A DNA stretch of 64,000 bases, taken from contig NZ_JAFB01000024.1 of NCBI RefSeq assembly GCF_000519205.1, positions 62,001 through 126,000 of the forward strand, in the 5' to 3' direction. Both the position numbers and the translations under genes were made by a program. This document shows positions 52,300 to 59,747 of the stretch, piece by piece. This stretch comes from Amycolatopsis taiwanensis DSM 45107. Lineage in GTDB: Bacteria; Actinomycetota; Actinomycetes; Mycobacteriales; Pseudonocardiaceae. Position 1 is the first letter of the stretch. Every line of letters begins with the position of its first letter. The notes beneath the pieces were generated by a model. The model did no database searches. It was not told where the DNA came from and saw only the letters and a list, made by a program, of their open reading frames with translations.

Positions 52300-53265
52300 A
52301 TGAGGATTCGGAGGAGCGTCGCGGCGGTCGCCGCCGCGGCGCTGGCGCTGAGCCTGTCGGCGTGTGGTCAAGGCGGCGGCTCGTCCGCCGGCGGCAACGG
52401 GCCGCTCATCGCCATCGTGTCGAAGGGCTTCCAGCACCAGTTCTGGCAGGCCGTGAAGAAGGGCGCCGAGGAGGAAGCCGCCGCAAAGGGCGCTCGGACG
52501 ACCTTCGTCGGCCCGGCCACAGAACAGGACGTCGAGCCGCAGCTCAACATGCTCACCAACGAACTGGCCAAGTCCCCGAAGGCGCTCGGGTTCGCGGCAC
52601 TCGACTCGCGAGCGGCCGCACCGCTGCTGCAGCAGGCGAAGTCGCAGAACATCCCGGTGATCGCGTTCGACTCCGGTGTGGACAGTGACATCCCGGTGAC
52701 CACGGTGGCCACGGACAACAAGGCCGCCGCGGCCGAGGCGGCCAAGCACCTCGCCGAGCAGATCGGCGGGCAGGGCAAGGTCGCGCTGGTGGTGCACGAC
52801 CAGACCAGTCTGTCCGGAAAGGACCGTCGCGACGGGTTCCTGGACTGGATGCACCAGAACGCCCCGGGCATCACCGTCCTGCCGCCCCAGTACGGCGGCG
52901 GGGACCAACTGGAGTCGGCGAACATCACGAAGTCGATCATCGAGTCCAACCCGGACCTCAAGGCGATCTACGCGTCGAACGAGGGCTCGGCGATCGGTGT
53001 CATCAAGGGCGTGCAGGAAAGCGGCCGGAAAGACGTCACGGTCGTCGGGTTCGACTCCGGTCAAGGCCAGCTCGACGCCATCAACGACGGCACCGAGGTC
53101 GGGGCCATCACCCAGGACCCGGTCGACATGGGCAGGCAGCTCATCGACGCCGCGCTGAAGGCCATCAACGGCGAACAGCTGCCCAAGCGCATCGACACCG
53201 CCTACTACTGGTACGACAAGACGAACATCAACGACCCGAAGATCCAGGCGGCGCTCTACCACTAG
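52300..53265 (+). CDS. Sugar ABC transporter substrate-binding lipoprotein
   Basis: 321 aa. Lipoprotein signal MRIRRSVAAVAAAALALSLS then AC (Cys22), Gly/Ser linker, Peripla_BP_4 domain: LIAIVSKGFQHQFWQAVKKG, IPVIAFDSGVDSDIPVTTVA, ALVVHDQTSLSGKDRRDGFL, VTVVGFDSGQGQLDAINDGT, ending in YYWYDKTNINDPKIQAALYH. AAGGGAG precedes the ATG. Last gene of the FadR-controlled operon, followed at once by the 21-bp repeat element. Confidence 0.92.
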   Translation: MRIRRSVAAVAAAALALSLSACGQGGGSSAGGNGPLIAIVSKGFQHQFWQAVKKGAEEEAAAKGARTTFVGPATEQDVEPQLNMLTNELAKSPKALGFAALDSRAAAPLLQQAKSQNIPVIAFDSGVDSDIPVTTVATDNKAAAAEAAKHLAEQIGGQGKVALVVHDQTSLSGKDRRDGFLDWMHQNAPGITVLPPQYGGGDQLESANITKSIIESNPDLKAIYASNEGSAIGVIKGVQESGRKDVTVVGFDSGQGQLDAINDGTEVGAITQDPVDMGRQLIDAALKAINGEQLPKRIDTAYYWYDKTNINDPKIQAALYH

Positions 53266-53275
53266 CCCCCAACCC

Positions 53276-53575
53276 GGACCTCACCCACCCCAACCGGGAA
53301 CCCATCTTCCCGAACCGGGAATTCACCGTCCTGAACCGGGAATTCACCGTCCCGAACCGGGAATTCACCGTCCTGAACCGGGAACTCATTGTCCTGAACC
53401 GGGGACACGCCGAGACCCGGCGTGTCCCCGACTCAGGTGTCCGAGTTCCCGGTTCAGGCGCGTGTGTCCCCGGTTCAGGTGTCCGAGTTCTCGGTTCACG
53501 TGTCCGAGTTCTGGGTTCGGGCGTCCGAGTTCTGGGTTCGGGCGCGTGTGTTCTTGGTTCGGGTTTTCGGACGCT
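53276..53575. repeat. 21-bp repeat element with central hairpin (copy 4)
   Basis: Left arm of units like CCTGAACCGGGAATTCACCGT, hairpin GGGGACACGCCG-AGACC-CGGCGTGTCCCC at 53401-53429 (12-bp stem, the longest of the family), and right arm of inverted units (GTCCGAGTTCTGGGTTCGGGC). It starts 11 bp after the binding-protein stop and ends where transposase debris begins. Likely the terminator of the fuconate operon. Confidence 0.85.
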
Positions 53576-53579
53576 GTCG

Positions 53580-53752
53580 GGCGTGAGGCCCGCGGCTACG
53601 ACGCCGGCAAGAAGATCAACGGTGCAAGCGGTTCATCGTGACCGACACCCTCGGGCTGCTGGTCACTGTCGTTGTCCTCTCCGCCGGCAGGCAGGACCGC
53701 GATGGTGCCAAGCCGGTCCTGTTGGACACCCACCTGCGCACTTCATCACTCT
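53580..53752 (+). pseudogene. IS5-family transposase fragment (C-terminal part)
   Basis: In two frames: GREARGYDAGKKING, then KRFIVTDTLGLLVTVVVLSA and GRQDRDGAKPVLLDT. This matches the DDE region typical of IS5-type transposases (RGYDAGKKINGRKRHIVVDTLGLL). One base is missing near 53623, which breaks the frame, and both ends of the gene are absent. From 53753 to 53934 nothing further is recognised. Confidence 0.75.
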
Positions 53753-53934
53753 GTAACTGCACCGGCAGTACCTCGCACGCAATATCAACGGCGGCTACAG
53801 GTGCCACAGCACTACAGGTGTGCCGTACCGTACCTCCTGACCGGCCGACTGCTGGCCCGCTGGTCTGGTGTCATGCCAGTTCAGCGCGCCTTGGTGCCGC
53901 GAACCGCGTGACGACCGGAGGAGTCGATGCTGGG

Positions 53935-54891
53935 ATGACGGCAGGGCGACCGATGCCCACACAGGACGACGTGCTCGGGTACTTCAACACGCTGTCGAAC
54001 TGGGGACGGTGGGGCGATGACGACGAGCTCGGCACTCTGAACCACATCACCGACGACGTCCGGCTGGCGGCGGCGCGGGCCGTGCGCCACGGCAGGAGCG
54101 TGTCGTGCGCATGGGAGGTCGCCGTACCGGAAGACATGGAGCGGTCGACGACGACGTGCCCGTGCGCCGCCGACATGCCGGGTGCCGAGGACATGCCGCT
54201 GCCCGGATTCCGCGCCGACCGGCGCTGGGGCTATTCGTCCGAGCGGCTCGGCATCACGTTCCACGGCAACACCCTCACCCACGTCGACTCGCCGTGCCAC
54301 ATCTTCTGGGACGGCACGATGTACAACGGGCGGTCGCACTCGTTGGTCGACGCCGCAACGGGATCGGCGTGGGCAGCCGTCACGGCGGCGGCGAACGGGA
54401 TCATCACGCGTGGTGTTCTGCTGGACATTGCCAGCGTCCGCGAGGTGCCGTGGCTGGAACCGGGGCAGGGGGTGTTTCCCGACGATCTCGAGGAGGCCGA
54501 GCGTCGCCAGGGTGTGCGGGTGCGATCCGGCGATGCGGTCCTCCTGCGGACCGGCTATGGCCGCGTCCGGCACGAGGCCGGCGCGGCCGGCGGTTTCATG
54601 CAGGCCGGTTGGCACGCGTCCTGCCTGCCGTGGCTGCATGAACGGGAGGTCGCGCTGATCGGCGCTGACACCCCCTCCGACGTTCAGCCGTCGGGGTACG
54701 AAGACGTGTTGATGCCGGTTCACGCCGTGGGCCTCGTTGCGATGGGTTTGTGGCTGCTCGACAACTGTGACCTGGAGATGTGCGCGACGACGGCTGCCGA
54801 ACTCGGCCAGTGGGACTTCCACCTCGCGGTCGCGCCGGTCCGCTTCGCCGGAACGTCCGGCAGCCCGGTCAACCCGATCGCCACATTCTGA
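53935..54891 (+). CDS. Cyclase-family metal-dependent hydrolase (kynurenine formamidase-like fold)
   Basis: 318 aa from ATG 53935 (GGAGGAG 12 nt upstream); the frame is open to 53638 but that part is transposase debris. Cyclase-family metal motif: ITFHGNTLTHVDSPCHIFWD (the HGT-x-H-x-D-x-P-x-H pattern), with RSGDAVLLRTGYGR and IGADTPSDVQPSGYE later. Relatives hydrolyse amides or lactones, for example N-formylkynurenine or isatin. Flanked by IS5 fragments on both sides, so it may have been moved here. Substrate unknown; a lactonase role for the neighbouring fuconate pathway is conceivable but unsupported. Confidence 0.82.
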   Translation: MTAGRPMPTQDDVLGYFNTLSNWGRWGDDDELGTLNHITDDVRLAAARAVRHGRSVSCAWEVAVPEDMERSTTTCPCAADMPGAEDMPLPGFRADRRWGYSSERLGITFHGNTLTHVDSPCHIFWDGTMYNGRSHSLVDAATGSAWAAVTAAANGIITRGVLLDIASVREVPWLEPGQGVFPDDLEEAERRQGVRVRSGDAVLLRTGYGRVRHEAGAAGGFMQAGWHASCLPWLHEREVALIGADTPSDVQPSGYEDVLMPVHAVGLVAMGLWLLDNCDLEMCATTAAELGQWDFHLAVAPVRFAGTSGSPVNPIATF

Positions 54892-54924
54892 CCGCGGGGC
54901 TCGGCACCCTTCACCGGCTGCGAG

Positions 54925-55045
54925 TCGATCGGCCTGCCAGGGCGGGAAGTCGGCCGGCAGTTGCCGCCACGCCCATCCGGTACGCACCACATGGAGGATC
55001 GCGTCCACCAACGCGCGGCGGGGATGCTTCCACGCCGTGACGGGC
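54925..55045 (-). pseudogene. IS5-family transposase fragment (N-terminal part, opposite strand)
   Basis: The minus strand reads KHPRRALVDAILHVVRTGWA then [15 protein letters not shown], the conserved N-terminal region of IS5-type transposases ([24 protein letters not shown]). The start is missing and similarity ends after ADR. It lies between the cyclase and DrrB-type genes, in the orientation opposite to the fragment at 53580, so the two do not come from one simple insertion. Confidence 0.75.
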
Positions 55046-55053
55046 GGGTTGGG

Positions 55054-55878
55054 TCATTGACGGCGGTGGCGGTAGGCGAACACCGACAGGGGCAGGAAGA
55101 TCGCCACGAGCACGGCCGGCCAGGCCACGGCGAGCAGCAGGGCGTTCTCGGCGAACCACGACCCGCCTGGGAAGACCGGATTGTGGAGAAGTTCGCGGGC
55201 CGCGGTGGCCGTGGCCGACAGCGGGTTGGCCTCGGCGATGGTGCCCAGCCAGCGCGGCATGGTCGAGGTGTCGATAAGCGCGCTGGAGAGAAGTAGCACC
55301 GGCCAGATCGCGACCTGGACCGAGGTGACTGCTCCGGGGCTGGTGGCCTTCAGGCCGATGAACACCCCGATCCAGAGCATCGCGAACCGCAGCAGGAGCA
55401 GCAGCGCGAACGCGGCGGCGATCCCGGCAGCGGAGGCGTCGGACCGCCAGCCGAACACCAGCCCGGCGCTCACAATCACGATCAACGAGACCAGAGAATC
55501 GATCATGTCGGCCGCGCACCGGCCGGCGACGACCGCGATCCCGCTCATCGGCAGCGACCGGAACCGGTCGGTCACCCCCTTGGCCGCGTCGGAGTGGGTG
55601 GTCATCATGGTCCCTTCGAGACCGAAGACCATCGCCATCGCGAAGGCTCCGGGCATGACGAAGTCGACGTATCGGGCTCCGGTCGCCGCGCCGATCGCGC
55701 CGCCGAGGAGGCCGGTGAACATCGCCATCGTCAGCACGGGGAAGAGCCAGCCGAAGATCTTGACCCCTGGGTTGTTGCGCCAGCGCTGGAGGTCGCGCAG
55801 GGTGATCGTCCAGATGTCGGCCAGCGCCCAGCGAAGCCGATCAGCCGGGCGATCGGGGGTCGTGGCGAAAGTCGTCAT
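55054..55878 (-). CDS. ABC-2 type exporter permease (DrrB-like)
   Basis: 274 aa, six TM segments. LRDLQRWRNNPGVKIFGWLF at the N-terminus, YVDFVMPGAFAMAMVFGLEG, DRFRSLPMSGIAVVAGR (the typical coupling region) and ALIDTSTMPRWLGTIAEANP. Partner of the ATPase whose stop overlaps its start (ATGA). Exporters of this type handle drugs such as daunorubicin or lipids. Confidence 0.9.
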   Translation of the reverse strand: MTTFATTPDRPADRLRWALADIWTITLRDLQRWRNNPGVKIFGWLFPVLTMAMFTGLLGGAIGAATGARYVDFVMPGAFAMAMVFGLEGTMMTTHSDAAKGVTDRFRSLPMSGIAVVAGRCAADMIDSLVSLIVIVSAGLVFGWRSDASAAGIAAAFALLLLLRFAMLWIGVFIGLKATSPGAVTSVQVAIWPVLLLSSALIDTSTMPRWLGTIAEANPLSATATAARELLHNPVFPGGSWFAENALLLAVAWPAVLVAIFLPLSVFAYRHRRQ

Positions 55879-56927
55879 GAAGGCTCTCCCACAGGGTTGT
55901 CGGTCAGGTTCGTGGATGACCCGTTACTGTCGAAAAGCGGCACGAGCGGGTCACTCGTGCGCTCCGTCGCGGCGGCACCGGTGAGTTGGGTGAAGACCTC
56001 GTCGAGGGTGGGCGTGCGGATGACGAAGTCGTCGACGGTGACGCCGGCGTCCCGCAAGGCCGCCGTGATACCGAACAGGGACCTGGTGCGGTCGAGGACC
56101 GGTACCCGGGCCCGGCCAGTGCCGGTGGTGATCTCGCCGCTGGCCAGGGGACCGAGAATGTCTTCCAGGCGGGGAAGATCGGCCGCGGCGCGCGGGGTTA
56201 TCTCGAACCAGTCGTCGCCGACCCGCGCCTTGAGTTCGGCCGGTGTTCCGCCCGCCACCACGCGACCTCGGGCGAGCAGCGAGATGCGATCGGCGAGCTG
56301 ATCGGCTTCTTCCAGGTACTGGGTGGTGAGCAGCACCGTGGTGCCGCCGCGTACCAGGTTGCGGATCGCGTCCCAGACGTCCCGCCGGCCGGTGGGGTCG
56401 AGCCCGACGGTCGGTTCGTCGACGAAGAGGATCTCCGGTGCGACGATCAGGCTCGCGGCCAGATCGATCCGGCGACGCATACCGCCGGAGTAGGCCTTGA
56501 CCTGCTTGGCTCCGGCCTCGGCCAGGCCGAAGCGTTCCAGTAGTTCGTCGGCCCGGCGCCTGGCCGCGCGCGGCGAGAGCTTGCACAGGCGCCCGAACAT
56601 CACCAGGTTCTGCCGGCCCGAGAGGTCCTCGTCGACCGCCGCGTACTGGCCGACCAGCCCGATCCGCCGGCGAACCTGGCGTGCCTGCCGCCGCACGTCG
56701 TATCCGGCGACCCGCACCTCGCCCTCGTCGTGGTCGAGAAGGGTCACCATGATGCGCACGGCGGTGGTCTTACCGGCGCCGTTCGGGCCGAGCAGCCCGT
56801 GCACGCTCCCACGAGTCACCTTCAGTTCCAACCCGTCCAGCGCCGGCCGGCCGGTCGGGCTCGCCGAGCGATACCGCTTACGCACTCCCCTTGCCTCGAT
56901 GGCCACGTCTGTCTCAAACTTTGGCAT
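55875..56927 (-). CDS. ABC exporter ATP-binding protein (DrrA-like)
   Basis: 350 aa from ATG 56927 (GGAGGGG directly upstream); the open frame continues to 57059 but crosses the promoter. Walker A GPNGAGKTT, signature YSGGMRRRIDLAAS, Walker B ILFVDEPTVGLD, H-loop LTTQYLEEADQL, and the C-terminal DrrA domain (TPTLDEVFTQLTG). The first gene of the pair; divergent from a TetR-family regulator. Confidence 0.92.
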   Translation of the reverse strand: MPKFETDVAIEARGVRKRYRSASPTGRPALDGLELKVTRGSVHGLLGPNGAGKTTAVRIMVTLLDHDEGEVRVAGYDVRRQARQVRRRIGLVGQYAAVDEDLSGRQNLVMFGRLCKLSPRAARRRADELLERFGLAEAGAKQVKAYSGGMRRRIDLAASLIVAPEILFVDEPTVGLDPTGRRDVWDAIRNLVRGGTTVLLTTQYLEEADQLADRISLLARGRVVAGGTPAELKARVGDDWFEITPRAAADLPRLEDILGPLASGEITTGTGRARVPVLDRTRSLFGITAALRDAGVTVDDFVIRTPTLDEVFTQLTGAAATERTSDPLVPLFDSNGSSTNLTDNPVGEPS

Positions 56928-56937
56928 ACGCCCCTCC

Positions 56938-56962
56938 AGTACATCGTACTGTACAGTGTACA
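56938..56962. promoter_or_regulatory. TetR-type operator region
   Basis: Four GTAC boxes at 6-8-bp steps (GTACATC, GTACT, GTACAGT, GTACA), with ACTGTACAGT (56948-56957) as a perfect palindrome and TGTACA-G-TGTACA overlapping it. It lies between the divergent exporter and TetR genes, 11 bp before the ATPase start, and fits binding by two TetR dimers. Confidence 0.65.
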
Positions 56963-57018
56963 TAACACGCGCCAGTAGACTACAGGAGATCGCAAGCCTC
57001 CGAAAGGACGCATGGACT

Positions 57019-57774
57019 GTGGCGCGACGTTCACCGGCCCCCGACGCGGTGCGCAGCATCTATCTGCTGTGGGGTCACCACCCCAGCCCCGGGCGGTCCG
57101 GCCTCACGGTCCCCGCGATCGTGCGGGCCGGCGTCGAGATCGCCGACGCCGATGGGCTCGACGCCGCGTCGATGCGCAAGGTCGCCGAACGTCTCGGCGT
57201 GAGCACGATGTCTCTGTACAACTACGTGCCTGGCAAGGAAGACCTGACAGCGCTGATGCTCGATACGGTCTACGCCGAGCTCTATGACAACGACGTCGAG
57301 GCCGCCAAGAACGCCGGCGACTGGCGCGACGGAATGCGATTCGTCGCCGGACGCAACTGGGACCTTTATGTACGGCACCCATGGCTGCTCGACTTGCGGA
57401 TGTCCCGGCCCGTTCTGGGACCGAACACCAGCCGGAAATACGAAACCGAACTCCGCCCTCTCGACGACATCGGCCTCTCCGACGTCGAGATGGACGCTTC
57501 CCTGACCCTCGTGCTCAACCTCGTGGAAAGCACCGCCCGTGCCCACCGGGGCACCTTGCAGACGCAGAAGGACTCGGGCATGACCGACGCCGAATGGTGG
57601 AACGTCGTTTCCCCAGTTCTCGGTCAGGTCATGGACGACGACGAACTGGTCCTGTCCGACCGAGTCGGCAGCTCCGTCGGCGCCAAGTTCGACGCCGCGC
57701 ACAACCCCGAGCACATTCTGGGCTTCGGCCTCGAAACCGTCCTCGACGGCATCCAAGCCCGCCTCGACCGCTGA
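57019..57774 (+). CDS. TetR-family transcriptional regulator
   Basis: 251 aa from GTG 57019. N-terminal extension, then helix-turn-helix IVRAGVEIADADGLDAASMR followed by KVAERLGVSTMSLYNYVPGK; C-terminal domain of the TetR_C_1 (TetR-proper/actinobacterial) type with RHPWLLDLRMSRPVLGPNTS. Divergent from the DrrAB-type exporter, which it should repress until a drug or metabolite binds. Confidence 0.9.
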   Translation: MARRSPAPDAVRSIYLLWGHHPSPGRSGLTVPAIVRAGVEIADADGLDAASMRKVAERLGVSTMSLYNYVPGKEDLTALMLDTVYAELYDNDVEAAKNAGDWRDGMRFVAGRNWDLYVRHPWLLDLRMSRPVLGPNTSRKYETELRPLDDIGLSDVEMDASLTLVLNLVESTARAHRGTLQTQKDSGMTDAEWWNVVSPVLGQVMDDDELVLSDRVGSSVGAKFDAAHNPEHILGFGLETVLDGIQARLDR

Positions 57775-57861
57775 TCACCTTCACCGCCTCCCCGAGTGTA
57801 AGGCGTTTGTAAGCGCTTCCTTGTACCTTGGCCGCAGCGTGATACGGGGAGGTGAGGCGGC

Positions 57862-58242
57862 ATGACGGACCCACCGCAGGCCCGCCGCGGGCAGGCCGGA
57901 CCGGCAGCCGGGAACGGGCGGGATGCGCCGGCCCAGCGTGCCTACGAGCGCCGGCCGCATGTCAGGTATCTGGCGGTTTGCGGGGTGATCGGCGTGGTGT
58001 TCGTCATCATCGGCGCGATCCTCGACTTCGCTGTCACCCCGGACTACACCGGGCAGTTGCCGCAGGTTCCCGGCATGCCGAGCCCGCCGAACCTTCCCAC
58101 GCGCGGCCTGCCGTCGGGTCCGCCCATGCCGCCCAGCCTGCCGCACCTGCCCAATCTGCCGAGCCTGCCCAATCTGCCCAGCCTGCCGAGTCTTCCCGGC
58201 GGATTCGGCCCGACGGCGACGACCGAACCCGGAGCACGGTGA
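57862..58242 (+). CDS. Proline-rich single-pass membrane protein
   Basis: 126 aa. N-terminal cytoplasmic part (MTDPPQARRGQAGPAAGNGR), one TM segment YLAVCGVIGVVFVIIGAILD (about 36-55), then an outside Pro/Leu repeat tail (LPNLPSLP units, about 90-113) that resembles wall-spanning or extended linkers. GGGGAGG ribosome site. Its stop overlaps the next start (TGATG). First of three coupled genes with PrsW-like and RHS proteins. No family known. Confidence 0.75.
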   Translation: MTDPPQARRGQAGPAAGNGRDAPAQRAYERRPHVRYLAVCGVIGVVFVIIGAILDFAVTPDYTGQLPQVPGMPSPPNLPTRGLPSGPPMPPSLPHLPNLPSLPNLPSLPSLPGGFGPTATTEPGAR

Positions 58243-59747
58243 TGACCATGTCGCACCAGGTAGCGCCGCGCACCGACCGGAGGACGCGGTGGGTGATGCT
58301 GATCGCCGTCTTGCTGTCCGCGGCCATGGCCGTGCAGGTGCTGATCAACCTGGCCAGTCCGAAAGTCGATCCCGCGGGCACGTCGCTCAACGGGACCATG
58401 TCCCTCCTCCCGGCCCTGTCGGTGGCCTTCTGGTGGCTCGTGACCAGTTGGATCGTCGTGCTCGCGGTCCTCGTCCCGCTCGCTGTCGGGCGCGTGCGCA
58501 CCTCGCGAGATCCCGGCGAGCGGGTCAGGCGTGCGCGGTTCTTCCACCTGGCGATCGCGGCCGTGCTCGTTTCGCCGTTCTGCGTGTATCCCGTCAATTC
58601 GATGTTCGGCCACGTTCCGCTGCTCCTGCTGTGCCTGCCGACCACGGCATTCGGGCTGTGGACCGTGCACCGGATGCAACGCCATCGGCGGATGCCTTTC
58701 CGGATCGCGCTGTTCGGGTTCGGCTGGGGAGCGCTCATCGCCTTCGGCTTCGGCGGCTTGATGAACGTGTGGACCGGTGACACGGTCAACCGGTTTCTCC
58801 TGCACCGGGTCACCGATGCGATCGACGTGGGCCTCGACAACTTCCAGGGCCTGATCAAGGCGACCCAGGAGACGCAGCACGACGTGATGAGCGCCGGGTT
58901 CCTCAGCGCCGGCGTAGGCGAAGAGCTGGGAAAGGGCGCCGGTGTGGCCATCGTGTACCTTCTCTGCCGTCGCCACTTCGACAATGTGGTGTCGGGCATC
59001 GTCGTCGGCGCGGCCGTCGGCCTCGGCTTCAATCTGGCCGAAACGGTGGATTACCTCGCCACCACCGCGGGCGGTGCGAGCCAGTACTGGGCCCGCCAGT
59101 ACGTCGGCCTGATGGGAACGCACGTGGCCTTCACCGCGCTCGTGGGGGCCGGTTTCGGGGTGGTGCGGCAGCTTGGCGACCCGCGCCGGCGGTGGTTGCC
59201 GGTCGCGTGCGCACTCGTTGCCGCCATCGGGGGGCACTTCACCTTCGACGCCGGTACCCGCGTCTACACAACACTGAGCGCGGAGTGGTTCGGCTCCCCG
59301 AACGACTACGTGTCCGTGTTGGTTCTGCAACCGCTCGGCATGATCGTCCTGTTTGGACCTTTCGTGGTGATGTACGTGCTGTTGCTCCGGCGAGGTCTGC
59401 GTGACCAGTTGGCGGCGTTGCGGGTCGAGTTGGCCGCGGAGGCGAACACCGGTTTCGGCGCGGTCACGCCGGCCGAGGTGTCGCTGTTGTTGCGCCCCGG
59501 GATGCGGTGGTGGTTGAGGTTCCGCACGTTCCGCAGCGGTGGGACGGGCGCCTACCGGGCGCTCGCGCGATTGCACGCCGCGCAGCTCGACCTGGGGATG
59601 CAACGGTGGCATCGCTCCCGGAGCGAGGTCGACCCCGGCGCTCCGGACGAAACAGTACTCCGGCGCCGCGTGCTCGAACTGAAGCATCAGCTGGCCACCG
59701 TCGCTCTCTCTCCTCAACAACAGTCCTTTGTGGAGGTGCCCGCATGA
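58242..59747 (+). CDS. PrsW-family intramembrane metalloprotease
   Basis: 501 aa, eight or more TM segments. The PrsW (M82) catalytic pattern is visible: SAGVGEELGKGAGVAIVYLL (EE-x-x-K), GLGFNLAETVDYL (Glu), GTHVAFTALVGAGFG (His) and IGGHFTFDAG (His). B. subtilis PrsW cuts an anti-sigma factor, but here no sigma/anti-sigma pair is near; the coupled neighbours are a single-pass Pro-rich protein and an RHS protein, either of which could be the substrate. A 150-residue cytoplasmic C-terminal part (from about 400) is longer than usual. ATG 58242 or GTG 58239. Confidence 0.82.
   Translation: MTMSHQVAPRTDRRTRWVMLIAVLLSAAMAVQVLINLASPKVDPAGTSLNGTMSLLPALSVAFWWLVTSWIVVLAVLVPLAVGRVRTSRDPGERVRRARFFHLAIAAVLVSPFCVYPVNSMFGHVPLLLLCLPTTAFGLWTVHRMQRHRRMPFRIALFGFGWGALIAFGFGGLMNVWTGDTVNRFLLHRVTDAIDVGLDNFQGLIKATQETQHDVMSAGFLSAGVGEELGKGAGVAIVYLLCRRHFDNVVSGIVVGAAVGLGFNLAETVDYLATTAGGASQYWARQYVGLMGTHVAFTALVGAGFGVVRQLGDPRRRWLPVACALVAAIGGHFTFDAGTRVYTTLSAEWFGSPNDYVSVLVLQPLGMIVLFGPFVVMYVLLLRRGLRDQLAALRVELAAEANTGFGAVTPAEVSLLLRPGMRWWLRFRTFRSGGTGAYRALARLHAAQLDLGMQRWHRSRSEVDPGAPDETVLRRRVLELKHQLATVALSPQQQSFVEVPA

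Noticed and set aside
13399-53575. CRISPR arrays
   Set aside because: The repeats are adjacent without unique spacers, they diverge from unit to unit, they point in both directions around a hairpin, and no cas gene is present.
53638-53934. N-terminal extension of the cyclase (417-aa version)
   Set aside because: The extension is IS5 transposase debris running in frame by chance; the family domain starts after 53935.
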